Shown here: positions 53,409 through 62,500 of the stretch, in pieces | Position numbering within the stretch: position 1 is the first letter of the stretch | Layout of the letters: every line of letters begins with the position of its first letter | DNA from: Pseudomonadota bacterium | GTDB taxonomy: Bacteria; Pseudomonadota; Gammaproteobacteria; Burkholderiales; Burkholderiaceae_C | Direction of reading: 5' to 3' | Assembly: GCA_020161775.1 (NCBI GenBank) | Contig: JAIUOW010000011.1 | Coordinates: 62,001-126,000 of the forward strand | DNA length: 64,000 nt | The notes under the pieces: model-generated | Told to the model about the DNA's origin: nothing | The model's input: the letters and a program-made list of their open reading frames with translations, nothing else | Database searches by the model: none | Program-made: the position numbers and the translations under genes

Positions 53409-53422
53409 CTGATCTGCATCAA
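53409..53422. promoter_or_regulatory. FNR-like box, distal site between fnr and hemN
   Basis: CTGAT-CTGC-ATCAA, 9 of 10 to consensus, exactly 41 bp upstream of the hemN-proximal box. No matching -10 at class II distance on either strand, so it may be an upstream tandem site for hemN or an autorepression site for fnr. Confidence 0.6.
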
Positions 53423-53449
53423 ATTGTCCCGCCCCCCTGTCTGGCGGAT

Positions 53450-53463
53450 TTGATCCACGTCAA
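53450..53463 (+). promoter_or_regulatory. FNR box of hemN
   Basis: TTGAT-CCAC-GTCAA, 9 of 10 to consensus. Class II geometry puts transcription at about 53498 with CACAGT (53486-53491) as -10, one base before ATG 53499. Confidence 0.75.
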
Positions 53464-53498
53464 AGGTGCCGGTCATCGCGCGCGGCACAGTCAGGGCC

Positions 53499-54881
53499 AT
53501 GGAAACTGTCTCGCCCGAACTGCTGCGCCGTTTTGATGTGTCCGGCCCCAGGTACACGTCATACCCCACCGCCGACCGGTTTGTGGAAGCGTTTGGCGCG
53601 TCCGACTACGCCCAGGCGCTGGCGCAGCGGCGTGCCGGCCCGGCCGCGCTGGCGTTGCCGCTGTCGCTGTACGTGCACATCCCGTTCTGCGAATCGCTGT
53701 GCTATTACTGCGCCTGCAACAAGATCATCACCAAGCACAAAAGCAAATCATCCGGCTACCTGCGGTACCTCAGCCGCGAGATTGACCTGCACGTGGCCGA
53801 GCTGGGGCTGGGCCAGCCTGTCACGCAGCTGCACCTGGGTGGGGGCACGCCCACCTTCCTGTCCGATGACGAACTGCGTGAACTGATGGCCATGCTGCGG
53901 CGCAGCTTTGCGATGGCGCCGGGCGGCGAATATTCCATCGAGGTGGACCCGCGCACCGTCAATGCCCAGCGGCTGGCGCTGCTGGCCGAGCTGGGTTTCA
54001 ACCGCCTGAGCTTTGGCGTGCAGGACTTCGACCCCGACGTGCAAAAGGCGGTGCACCGCATCCAGCCCGCCAGCCAGGTGTTCAGCCTGGTCGAGGAAGC
54101 GCGCGCGATTGGCTTTGATTCCATCAACGTGGACCTGATCTACGGCCTGCCGCGCCAGACGCCGGAATCCTTCGCGCGCACGCTGGCCCAGGTGCAGCAG
54201 CTGCGGCCCGACCGCATTGCGCTGTATGCCTATGCCCACCTGCCCGAACGCTTCAAGCCGCAGCGGCGCATCGTGCCGGCGGAACTGCCCGGCGGCGCGG
54301 CCAAGGTGGCCATGCTGTCGCAGTCGCTGGCGGCCTTCCTGGCCGCGGGCTATGTGTACGTGGGCATGGACCACTTTGCACTGCCCACCGACGCGCTGGC
54401 CGTGGCCAAGCGCCAGGGCCGGCTGCACCGCAACTTCCAGGGGTACAGCACGCAGCCGGACTGCGACCTGATCGGCCTGGGCGTGTCGGCCATTGGCCGC
54501 ATCGGCGCCACCTACAGCCAGAACGCCAAGACCATGGAAGAGTATTGCGACCACCTGGACCAGGGGCGCCTGCCCGTGGTGCGCGGCCTGGCGCTCAGCC
54601 GCGACGACCTGGCGCGCCGCGCCGTGATCATGGCGCTGATGTGCCAGGGCCAGGTGCTGTTCGAGCCCATCGAGCTGGCCTGGCTGATCGACTTCAAGAC
54701 CTACTTTGCCGCCGAGCTGGAACAACTGCAGACCCTGGCCGAGCAGGGCCTGGTGACGCTGGACGACACCGGCGTGCAGGTCACGGCCCAGGGCTGGTTC
54801 TTCGTGCGGGCGGTGGCCATGGTGTTTGACCGCTACCTGCAGGCCGACCGCAACCGCGCGAAGTTCTCGCGCATCATCTGA
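53499..54881 (+). CDS. hemN: Oxygen-independent coproporphyrinogen III oxidase
   Basis: 460 residues of the radical-SAM HemN type: PRYTSYPTADRF N terminus, cluster motif FCESLCYYCACN (CxxxCxxC), GGGTPTFL and GGEYSIEVDPR SAM-binding blocks, and the C-terminal HemN domain. It makes protoporphyrinogen for heme without oxygen, matching FNR control and the cbb3 genes. ATG 53499 matches the family start and lies directly at the predicted transcription start, so the mRNA may be leaderless. Confidence 0.95.
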   Translation: METVSPELLRRFDVSGPRYTSYPTADRFVEAFGASDYAQALAQRRAGPAALALPLSLYVHIPFCESLCYYCACNKIITKHKSKSSGYLRYLSREIDLHVAELGLGQPVTQLHLGGGTPTFLSDDELRELMAMLRRSFAMAPGGEYSIEVDPRTVNAQRLALLAELGFNRLSFGVQDFDPDVQKAVHRIQPASQVFSLVEEARAIGFDSINVDLIYGLPRQTPESFARTLAQVQQLRPDRIALYAYAHLPERFKPQRRIVPAELPGGAAKVAMLSQSLAAFLAAGYVYVGMDHFALPTDALAVAKRQGRLHRNFQGYSTQPDCDLIGLGVSAIGRIGATYSQNAKTMEEYCDHLDQGRLPVVRGLALSRDDLARRAVIMALMCQGQVLFEPIELAWLIDFKTYFAAELEQLQTLAEQGLVTLDDTGVQVTAQGWFFVRAVAMVFDRYLQADRNRAKFSRII

Positions 54882-54891
54882 ACGACGCGCC

Positions 54892-55620
54892 GTGTCCGCC
54901 ACGCTTGCACTCACCGGGCTGGTCATGGGGCTGGCCGGTGGCGTGCACTGCGCGGCCATGTGCGGCGCGGCCTGCGCGGGCGTGGTGCGGCTGTCCTCGG
55001 GGCCCGCGGTGCTGCAGCCCGTGGGGTCGGTTGCCGGGCGGGCCGTGGCGGCGCGTTCAGCCGCCAGCGCCACCCTGTCGCTGCAGGCCGGGCGCTTGCT
55101 GGGCTACAGCGCCGCCGGCGCACTGGCAGCTACCGCCATGCAGAGCCTGGCCTGGATGACCACCCAGGCCGTCGCGCTGCGTCCGGTGTGGACGATGCTT
55201 CATGCGGGCCTGCTGGCCTGGGGCCTGATGCTGCTGGTGCTGGCGCGCCAGCCCGTCTGGGTGGACAACGCGGGCCGCGCGCTGTGGGCGCGGGTGCAGC
55301 CGCTGGCACACGCACCCGGCGGCCTGCTGGCCACCGGCGCGCTGTGGGCGCTGATGCCCTGTGGCCTGCTGTATTCGGCGCTGCTGGTGGCCGCCCTGAG
55401 CGGCGGTGCGGCGCAGGGCGCGCTGACCATGGCGCTCTTCGCCGCGGGCAGCGCCATCTCCATCGTGGCCGCGCCCTGGCTGCTGCTCAAGGTGCACGCA
55501 CGCGCCAACCACTGGCGCCAGGACTGGGGCACGCGCCTGGCCGGGCTGGTGCTGGCCGGTGCGGCGGGCTGGGCGCTGTGGATGGACCTGATGGGGCGGG
55601 TGGGAGAGATCTGCCGGTAG
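54892..55620 (+). CDS. Sulfite exporter TauE/SafE-family (DsbD-like) membrane protein
   Basis: 242 residues with about six TM helices. The first helix carries GLAGGVHCAAMCGAACAG, the HCxxMCG motif typical of the branch found near cbb3 and copper genes. The end of the third helix has ALMPCGLLYSALLVAALSGG, a second conserved Cys. These features suggest copper or thiol transport rather than sulfite export. GTG 54892 is 10 bp after hemN, so it is co-transcribed. Confidence 0.8.
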   Translation: MSATLALTGLVMGLAGGVHCAAMCGAACAGVVRLSSGPAVLQPVGSVAGRAVAARSAASATLSLQAGRLLGYSAAGALAATAMQSLAWMTTQAVALRPVWTMLHAGLLAWGLMLLVLARQPVWVDNAGRALWARVQPLAHAPGGLLATGALWALMPCGLLYSALLVAALSGGAAQGALTMALFAAGSAISIVAAPWLLLKVHARANHWRQDWGTRLAGLVLAGAAGWALWMDLMGRVGEICR

Positions 55621-55649
55621 CGGCCATTCCTGCCGCCGCAGCCCTGCTG

Positions 55650-57008
55650 CTACTTCAACGTGACCCGCTCCAGATAAAACGGCATGTGACAGGCCCAGCC
55701 CAGTTCGCGGCCAATGCGCTGGCGCAGGGCGTCGGCGGCGGCGGGCTCACCATGGGTGATGAAGGTGGTGCGCGGCGCGGCCGTGAAGCCGCGCAGCCAC
55801 TGCATGATTTCGCCTGCGTCGGCGTGGGCTGACAGGCTGTCCAGGCGCGCCACCTCGGCGCGGATGGGCACCTCCTGGCCATGGATGCGCACGCTGTGCG
55901 CGCCGCCGGTGATGCTGGCGCCGCGCGTGCCGCCGGCCTGGTAGCCGGCAAACAGCAGGGTGTTGCGCTTGTGTGGCGCAAAGGCCTTGATGTGGTGCAC
56001 CACGCGCCCGCCAGTGGCCATGCCGCTGGCCGCGATGATGACCATGGGCCCGCGCCGCGCGCTCAGCGCCTGTGAAGCCTGCGGCGTGTCCACGATCTGG
56101 GCGGCACTGGCCATGGCCGCGCATTCGGCGGGGCTCAGGCGCAGCTCGTCCGGGTGCTTTTCATACACATGCAGGGCCGACGCGGCCATGGGGCTGTCCA
56201 GGTACACCGGCAGGTGGTGGATGGCGCCGCTGGCCTTGAGCTGGCTGATGGCGTGCAAAAGGCTCTGGGCGCGCCCCACCGCGAAGGCCGGTATCACCAC
56301 CGCGCCGCCGCGCGCGGCCGTGCGGTTGATGACCGCCGCCAGCGCCTGCAGGCCCTGCTGGTCCGGGTGGTCGCGGTCGCCGTAGGTGGATTCCACGACC
56401 AGGTAATCGGCGCCGTCCATGCGCACCGGCGCCTTGAGCACCGGGTCGTTGGGCCGCCCCAGGTCGCCCGAGAACAGCAGGCTGCGCGAGCCGTCGTCCA
56501 GCCGCACGAACGAGGACCCGGCCATGTGGCCGGAGCGTGACAGCCGCGCCTGCACACCCGGCACCGGCGACCAGCCGCGGTCCAGCGCCACGGGCTTGAG
56601 CAGCTTGAGGCTGCGCAGGGCGTCTTCCTTGGTGTAGAGCGGCTGCGCCGGGGTGTGGCGGCTGAAGCTGTGGCGGTTGGCGTAGGCGGCTTCTTCTTCC
56701 TGCAGGTGGCCTGAATCGGGCAGCAGGATGCGGCACAGGTCGGCGGTGGCGGCCGTGCAGTAGATCTTGCCCCGAAAGCCCTGGCGCACCAGCAGCGGCA
56801 GATAGCCGCTGTGGTCGATGTGCGCATGGGTCAGGATCACCGCGTCAATGTCGGCCGCCCGCACGGGCGGCTTTTGCCAGTTGCGCAGGCGCAGCTGCTT
56901 GTAGCCCTGGAACAGGCCGCAGTCCACCAGCAGGTGGCGGTCGTTGACGCGCAGCAGGTAGCGCGAGCCTGTAACGGTGTCGGTGGCGCCCAGGAACTGG
57001 AGTTTCAT
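55650..57008 (-). CDS. MBL-fold nuclease (beta-CASP / RNA-specificity type)
   Basis: 452 residues: metallo-beta-lactamase motif HAHIDHSG (~residues 59-66) in MKLQFLGATDTVTGSRYLL context, SGDLGR and ESTYGDRDH, a beta-CASP domain (~200-330) with PAFAVGRAQ, and the C-terminal SLSAHADAGEIMQW and THGEPAAADAL motifs. It resembles CPSF-like ribonucleases. ATG 57008 matches the family start and fits an FNR box 34 nt plus 41.5 bp upstream; the frame is open to 57074. Confidence 0.88.
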   Translation of the reverse strand: MKLQFLGATDTVTGSRYLLRVNDRHLLVDCGLFQGYKQLRLRNWQKPPVRAADIDAVILTHAHIDHSGYLPLLVRQGFRGKIYCTAATADLCRILLPDSGHLQEEEAAYANRHSFSRHTPAQPLYTKEDALRSLKLLKPVALDRGWSPVPGVQARLSRSGHMAGSSFVRLDDGSRSLLFSGDLGRPNDPVLKAPVRMDGADYLVVESTYGDRDHPDQQGLQALAAVINRTAARGGAVVIPAFAVGRAQSLLHAISQLKASGAIHHLPVYLDSPMAASALHVYEKHPDELRLSPAECAAMASAAQIVDTPQASQALSARRGPMVIIAASGMATGGRVVHHIKAFAPHKRNTLLFAGYQAGGTRGASITGGAHSVRIHGQEVPIRAEVARLDSLSAHADAGEIMQWLRGFTAAPRTTFITHGEPAAADALRQRIGRELGWACHMPFYLERVTLK

Positions 57009-57076
57009 GCGTTGCTTTCTGTCCCGGTCGATGAACGTAAAAGGTGCCCAGTCTGGCGCATCGGGTGGCGCCACGG

Positions 57077-57090
57077 TTGACCTGTGTCAA
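57077..57090 (-). promoter_or_regulatory. FNR-like box before the MBL-fold nuclease gene
   Basis: TTGAC-CTGT-GTCAA, a symmetric variant with 8 of 10 to consensus. CAGACT (57055-57050, minus strand) lies at the expected -10 position, giving a ~34-nt leader to ATG 57008. It lies inside the 3' end of the GNAT frame region (stop at 57087). Confidence 0.6.
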
Positions 57091-57539
57091 CCGCCCGGGC
57101 GCACCACGTAGCGTACGAAGTCATCCGCCTGCGTGAACTGGTCGTACAGGTCGCGCGCCATCACGTTGTCCTTGTGGGTCATCCAGTACAGCCGGGCCCA
57201 GCCTTCGGCGCGCATGGCATTGCGCAGCCATTCGATCAGCGCGCGGCCCGCGCCCTGGCCGCGCGCCGCGGGGGCGACGTACAGGTCTTCCAGGTAGCAC
57301 ACGGCCTGCAGTTCCCAGGTGTTTTCATGGACCACGCAGTTGGCAAAGCCCACCACCTGCCCGCCGTGCTCGGCCACGATGCACATCACGGCCGCGTCCG
57401 GGTCCAGGATGCGGGCCCAGGTGCGGCGCGTGACGGCATCGCTCACGCTGGCCTTGTAAAAGTCGCAATAGCCCTGCCACAGCGCTTTCCAGGCGGCTTC
57501 GTCGGCGGGCAGGGCGGAGCGGATGGTCAGGGGGGTCAT
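57087..57539 (-). CDS. GNAT-family N-acetyltransferase
   Basis: 150 residues: TIRSALPADEAAWKALWQGY start, the substrate strand CIVAEHGGQVVGFANCVVHE and acetyl-CoA loop LEDLYVAPAARGQGAGRALI, and YWMTHKDNVMARDLYDQF at the end. The substrate is unknown. There is no Shine-Dalgarno; instead a run of ten C (minus strand) lies 10-19 nt before ATG 57539. Confidence 0.88.
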   Translation of the reverse strand: MTPLTIRSALPADEAAWKALWQGYCDFYKASVSDAVTRRTWARILDPDAAVMCIVAEHGGQVVGFANCVVHENTWELQAVCYLEDLYVAPAARGQGAGRALIEWLRNAMRAEGWARLYWMTHKDNVMARDLYDQFTQADDFVRYVVRPGG

Positions 57540-57548
57540 GGTGTGGGT

Positions 57549-57558
57549 GGGGGGGGGG
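57549..57558 (+). repeat. Homopolymer tract of ten G
   Basis: Ten G in a row (C on the coding strand of the GNAT gene), flanked by more G-rich sequence, in the ribosome-binding region of that gene. Such tracts slip in replication. Confidence 0.6.
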
Positions 57559-57589
57559 TGGGGCGGGGTGCCCGCCAACTGTACGCGGC

Positions 57590-58504
57590 TCAGGCAAACA
57601 GTGCATGGCGCGCCGCATTGCGGATGGCCGCGACGGCCGGGTGGGTGATGCGCCGCTCGGCCGACAGGGCGTAAAACTCCTCGGCCAGTTCGTCCACCGT
57701 GGCCAGGCACACCACGCCGTACTGCCCGGCAATCTCGCCGGCCAGCACTGCCGGGCCAGTGAACAGGCCCATGCCCTGGCGGCCAAACGCCTTGGTCAGT
57801 GCGCCATCGTCGAATTCGGCCACCACGCGCGGCGTGATGCCCTGGGCGCGAAACCAGCCGTCCAGGCGCGGGCGCAGGGCGGTGTCACCGCCGGGCAGCA
57901 GCACGGGCAGCTCGCCAAGGCATTGCGCCAGGCGGGTCCTGGCGCGGCGCGGCGTCCAGCCATGGCGCGCCAGCAGGCCGGGGGCGGCGAAGAAGCTGGT
58001 CCCGGTGCGGCCCAGCAGGTGGCTATAGGCCTTGACGCTCACGCTGGCGGGCAGCGGCACGTCAGACACCACCATGTCCAGCTGGTGCACAGCCAGCGAC
58101 GCCAGCAGGGTGGTCAGCTTGCCTTCGTGGCACATCAGCTTGCCGCTGCCCAGGTGGGGCAGGCACGGCTCCAGCACATGGGTGGCCACCGTCTTGGGCA
58201 CCGAATCAGCCACACCCACCCGGAACGCCGCCTGCCAGCGCTCGTCGCGGCCGCTGCCCAGCGCGTCCTGCAGCGCGGCGCCCGCGGCAAAGATTTCGTC
58301 CGCATAGCGCTGCACCATGCGGCCCGCGTCCGTGGGCTCCAGCCCCCGGCCTGCCTTGCGCAGCAAGGGGCGGCCCAGGCGCTGCTCCAGCTGCTTGATC
58401 TGGCTGCTCAGGGTTTGCGGCGTCAGGTGCAGCTGTTCGCTGGCGCGGGCGATGCTGCCGGTGCGCAGCACGGTCCAGAAATAGTGCAGGTGCTTGTAGT
58501 TCAT
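57590..58504 (-). CDS. LysR-family regulator, NhaR-like
   Basis: 304 residues. The N terminus MNYKHLHYFWTVLRTGSIARA, LTPQTLSSQIKQLEQRLGRPL is the pattern of NhaR, the sodium-responsive activator of nhaA. The effector domain follows. ATG 58504 fits the family start. Divergent from an SbtA-type sodium-dependent bicarbonate transporter, which suggests it senses sodium or CO2 status and controls that gene; this is inference from position. Confidence 0.88.
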   Translation of the reverse strand: MNYKHLHYFWTVLRTGSIARASEQLHLTPQTLSSQIKQLEQRLGRPLLRKAGRGLEPTDAGRMVQRYADEIFAAGAALQDALGSGRDERWQAAFRVGVADSVPKTVATHVLEPCLPHLGSGKLMCHEGKLTTLLASLAVHQLDMVVSDVPLPASVSVKAYSHLLGRTGTSFFAAPGLLARHGWTPRRARTRLAQCLGELPVLLPGGDTALRPRLDGWFRAQGITPRVVAEFDDGALTKAFGRQGMGLFTGPAVLAGEIAGQYGVVCLATVDELAEEFYALSAERRITHPAVAAIRNAARHALFA

Positions 58505-58530
58505 GGCTTGACACTTCGAATAATTCAGAT

Positions 58531-58546
58531 GATTCAACCATGAATC
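58531..58546. promoter_or_regulatory. Inverted repeat between the NhaR-like gene and sbtA
   Basis: Perfect 6-bp arms GATTCA-ACCA-TGAATC, in the 156-bp divergent gap, with a further ATTCA half-site at 58523-58527. Candidate LysR operator. Confidence 0.45.
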
Positions 58547-58660
58547 CTGATTTATCCAGAACAGTGAAAAGGTTAGATTCGCCGGATGACTGAATTTCTG
58601 ATGCCTGCGTTGCGGGGCGTGCGGCTTGCCATCAGGCACGCGGGGTAAGGAGCATGGACC

Positions 58661-59593
58661 ATGGTGCCCGATGTTGTTGTCCTGTTCTTTGCCCTGGGCC
58701 TGGTGGCCCGGCTGGCCGGCAGTGAGCTGAAAGTCCCCCAGGCGCTTTACGAAACGCTGTCGATCTACCTGCTGCTGGCCATCGGCCTGAAGGGCGGGGT
58801 CGAGATCAGCCGCCAGGACGCGGCGGCGCTGGCGCCGCAGATCGCCGCCTGCGTGGCGCTGGGCCTGGCCATTCCGTTCGTGCTGGTGCCTGTGCTGCGG
58901 CGCCTGGGCTTTTCAGGGGTGGACAGCGCCAGCCTGGCGGCGCACTATGGCTCGGTCAGCGTGGTGACCTTCGCCGTGGCGACCAGCTGGCTCAAGCAGG
59001 CAGGCATTCCCTACGAAAGCCATGCGGCGCTGTGGGTGGCGGTGATGGAGGCCCCCGCGCTGCTGACCGCGATCTTCCTGGCCCGCCGCCAGGGCTCGGG
59101 CCCCACCAACTGGAAGCGGCTGGCGCAGGATGTGCTGGCCGGCCCCTCGGTCATGCTGCTGACGGGCGGGCTCTTGATCGGTGCATTCATGGGCGCTGCC
59201 GGCACGGCGCCGCTGAACCCGGTGTTCGTGGACCCGTTCAAGGGCGTGCTGGCGCTGTTCATGCTGGAACTGGGCCTGGTGGCGGGCGAGCGCATCGGCC
59301 AGGTGCGCCAGTTTGGCCTGCGGCTGCTGGCCTTCGGGGTGCTGGCACCTCTGGCGCTGGCCGTGCCCGGCGCACTGGTCGGGGTCTGGCTGGGCCTGAG
59401 CACCGGAGGCATTGCCATCCTGGCCACGCTGGCGGCCAGCGCCAGCTATATCGCGGCGCCCACGGCCATGCGCATTGCCGTGCCGCAGGCCAACGCGGCG
59501 CTGTCGGTGGCGGCATCGCTGGGCGTGACGTTCCCGTTCAATGTGCTGGTAGGCATACCGCTGTACGCGGCGCTGGCAAGGCAGCTGGGCTGA
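58661..59593 (+). CDS. sbtA: SbtA-like sodium-dependent bicarbonate transporter
   Basis: 310 residues, ten hydrophobic segments in an inverted repeat, with SIYLLLAIGLKGGVEISRQD, AHYGSVSVVTFAVATSW and LATLAASASYIAAPTAMRIA typical of the SbtA family (cyanobacterial members are ~370 residues, so this is a shorter proteobacterial form). It should bring bicarbonate in with sodium, useful for anaplerotic carboxylation. No SbtB (PII-like) gene is next to it. Its stop is 1 bp from the end of the convergent dehydrogenase gene. Confidence 0.85.
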   Translation: MVPDVVVLFFALGLVARLAGSELKVPQALYETLSIYLLLAIGLKGGVEISRQDAAALAPQIAACVALGLAIPFVLVPVLRRLGFSGVDSASLAAHYGSVSVVTFAVATSWLKQAGIPYESHAALWVAVMEAPALLTAIFLARRQGSGPTNWKRLAQDVLAGPSVMLLTGGLLIGAFMGAAGTAPLNPVFVDPFKGVLALFMLELGLVAGERIGQVRQFGLRLLAFGVLAPLALAVPGALVGVWLGLSTGGIAILATLAASASYIAAPTAMRIAVPQANAALSVAASLGVTFPFNVLVGIPLYAALARQLG

Positions 59594-59594
59594 T

Positions 59595-62500
59595 TCAGGC
59601 CAGCTGGCGGGCCAGCAGCGCCGCCACGTGGATGGCCTCGCGCTGCGCGCCGTCGTGGATCTGGTGGCGGCAGCTGGTGCCGTCGGCCACCACGATGGCA
59701 TCGGGCTGCTTGCGCACCGCAGGCAGCAGGCTCAGCTCGGCCATCTGCATGGACACGTCATGGTGTGATGCCTCGTAGCCGAAGCTGCCCGCCATGCCGC
59801 AGCAGCTGCTCTCGATCAGCTCGGGCTGCGCGCCAGGGATCAACCGGATCACGTCCAGGATGGGGCTGACCGCGCCAAAGGCTTTCTGGTGGCAGTGGCC
59901 GTGCAGCAGGATGGGCTGGGCCACGGGCTTCAGGCGCGCCTTCAGCGCGTCCAGCTTGCCCCCCTGGGCCTGGTGCGCCAGGAATTCCTCCAGCAGCAGC
60001 GCATGGTCGGCAATGGTTCGCGCATCGGCGCCCAGGCCCATGGCCTGCAGCTCGTCGCGCAGCGTGAGCAGGCATGACGGCTCCAGGCCCACGATGGCAA
60101 TGCCCCTTTGCGCAAAGGGCAGCAGCGCGTCCACCAGCTCACGGGCCTTGGCGCGCGCCTGCTCCACCATGCCGGTGGCCAGGTAGGTGCGCCCGCAGCA
60201 CAGGTGGCCGTCGGCTTTGGCCGCAATGTGCACGGTGTAGCCGGCCGCCTGCAGCACCTGCAAGGCGTCGCGTGCGTTGGCCGATTCAAAGTAGCCGTTG
60301 AAGGTGTCCACGAACAGCACCACCGGCTTGTCGGCGGCCAGCACCTCGTCGCGCGTGGCCCCGGCATGGGCGGTGTTGAAGAAATGCCTGCCCTGCCATT
60401 GCGGCAGGCTGCGCCGGGCCGACAGGCCCAGCAGCCTTTCACCCAGGCGGGCCAGCAGCGGGCTGCGGTTGCGCAGGTTCAAAAGCGGCGCGAACCGGCT
60501 GGCCCAGGCCGCGTAGCGCGGCAGGTGGGCCACCAGCTTGTCCTTGAGCGTGTGGCCGTGCCGGGCCTTGTAGTGGTGCAGGAATTCCACCTTCATCTTC
60601 GCCATGTCCACGCCGGTGGGGCAGTCGCGCTTGCAGCCCTTGCAGCCCACGCACAGGTCCATGGCTTCCCTGACCGCTTCGCTGGTGATGCCCTCACCCC
60701 CCGCCCCTCTCCCAGGGGGAGAGGGGAGTTGACCCGACAGCGCCAGGCGCAGCGTGTTGGCCCGCCCACGCGTCAGGTGCTTTTCATCGCGCGTGACGCG
60801 ATAGCTCGGGCACATGGTGCCGGCGTCAAATTTCCTGCAGTGGCCGTTGTTGTTGCACATCTCCACGGCCTTGGCAAAGCCCTGGGCCGGGTCGCCGCCT
60901 GTGCCGGGGGCGGTGGTGCGCTCGGTCACCGGGTCGTTCTGCACGTTCCAGGCGCTCCAGTCCAGTGCGGGCGTGAGCGGGATCACGCGGTAGGCGGGGG
61001 GGAAGCGCATGAGCCGCGTGTCGTCCATCTTCGGCGGGTTGACGATGCGCTGCGGGCTCAACAGGTTGGCGGGGTCGAAAAAGTCCTTGATCTGCGCGAA
61101 GGCCTCGTTGATCTTCGGGCCGAACTGCCATTCAATCCATTCGCCGCGGCACAGGCCGTCGCCGTGTTCGCCGCTGTAGGCGCCCTTGTACTTGCGCACC
61201 AGCGCGGCGGCTTCCTCGGCAATGGCGCGCATCTTGCGCGCACCGCCGTCGGGCCCGTCGCGGCGCATGTCCAGGATGGGCCGCACGTGCAGCGTGCCCA
61301 CCGAGGCGTGGGCATACCAGGTGCCCTTGCTCCCGTATTTGCGGAACACCTGCGTCAGCGCGTCGGTGTACTCGGCCAGGTGTCCCAGCGGCACGGCGCA
61401 GTCTTCAATGAAGCTCACCGGCTTGCCGTCGCCCTTCAGGCTCATCATGATGTTCAGGCCCGCCTTGCGCACGTCCCACAGGTTCTTCTGGGGCACGTCA
61501 TCGGTCATGCGCACCACGCTGCCCGGCAGGCCCAGGTCGCCCATCAGCTGCACCAGCCTGTCCAGCTGGGGCAGCAGGGCCGCTTTGTCCGGCCCGGCAA
61601 ATTCGACGAGCAGGATCGCGTCGGGGTCGCCAATGACGGCGGTGCGCACGATGGGCGCGAACGCCGGGTTGCGCAGCGACAGGTCGATCATCGTGCGGTC
61701 CACCAGCTCGATGGCGGTGAGCGTGCCGTCACCCAGGCGCGCAATGTGCTGGGCCGTGTCCATGGCCTTGTAAAAGGTGGGGAAGTTCACCACGCCCAGC
61801 ACCTTGGCGCGCGGCAGTTCGGCCAGCTGCAGCGTGAGCGTCTTCGTCAGCGCCAGCGTGCCTTCGCTGCCCACCAGCAGGTGGGCCAGGTTGACCGAGC
61901 CATCGGCGGTGTAGGGCTTTTCGTTCTGGTTGTGGAAGATGTCCAGGTTGTAGCCGGCCACGCGGCGCAACACCTTGGGCCAGTGGCGGTCGATCTCGGG
62001 GCGCAGGTTCATGGCCAGGTCGCGCACCCAGCGGCCCAGGTCGCGCGCGCGGCCGGTGCAGTCTTCGTACCGCGTGAAGTGGTGCAGCTCGCCGTCGGAT
62101 GTCCAGGCGTCTGCCCCCAGCACGTTGTGCACCATGTTGCCCCAGGCAATGCTGCGGCTGCCGCACGAATTGTTGCCCGCCATGCCGCCCAGCGTGGCCT
62201 GCGCGCTGGTTGATACGTCCACCGGGTACCACAGGTTGAGTTTTTTCAGCGCCAGGTTCAGGTGGTCCAGCACCATGCCGGGCTCCACCGTGGCGGTGCG
62301 CTTCTCAGCGTCAAAGCTCACGATGCTGCGCACATGCTTGCTGTGGTCGATGACCAGGCCCGCGCCCACGGTCTGGCCGCACTGGCTGGTGCCGCCGCCG
62401 CGCGGAGCTATGGGCACGTTGAGGTCACGGCAGATGTCCAGCGCTGTCTTCACATCCGCCGCGCTGCGCGGCACGAAAACGCCCACGGGCAGGACCTGGT

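Noticed and set aside
60108-62213. A 701-codon plus-strand frame opposite the YdiJ-type dehydrogenase.
   Set aside because: Same antisense composition artefact; the minus-strand frame has clear FAD and Fe-S motifs.
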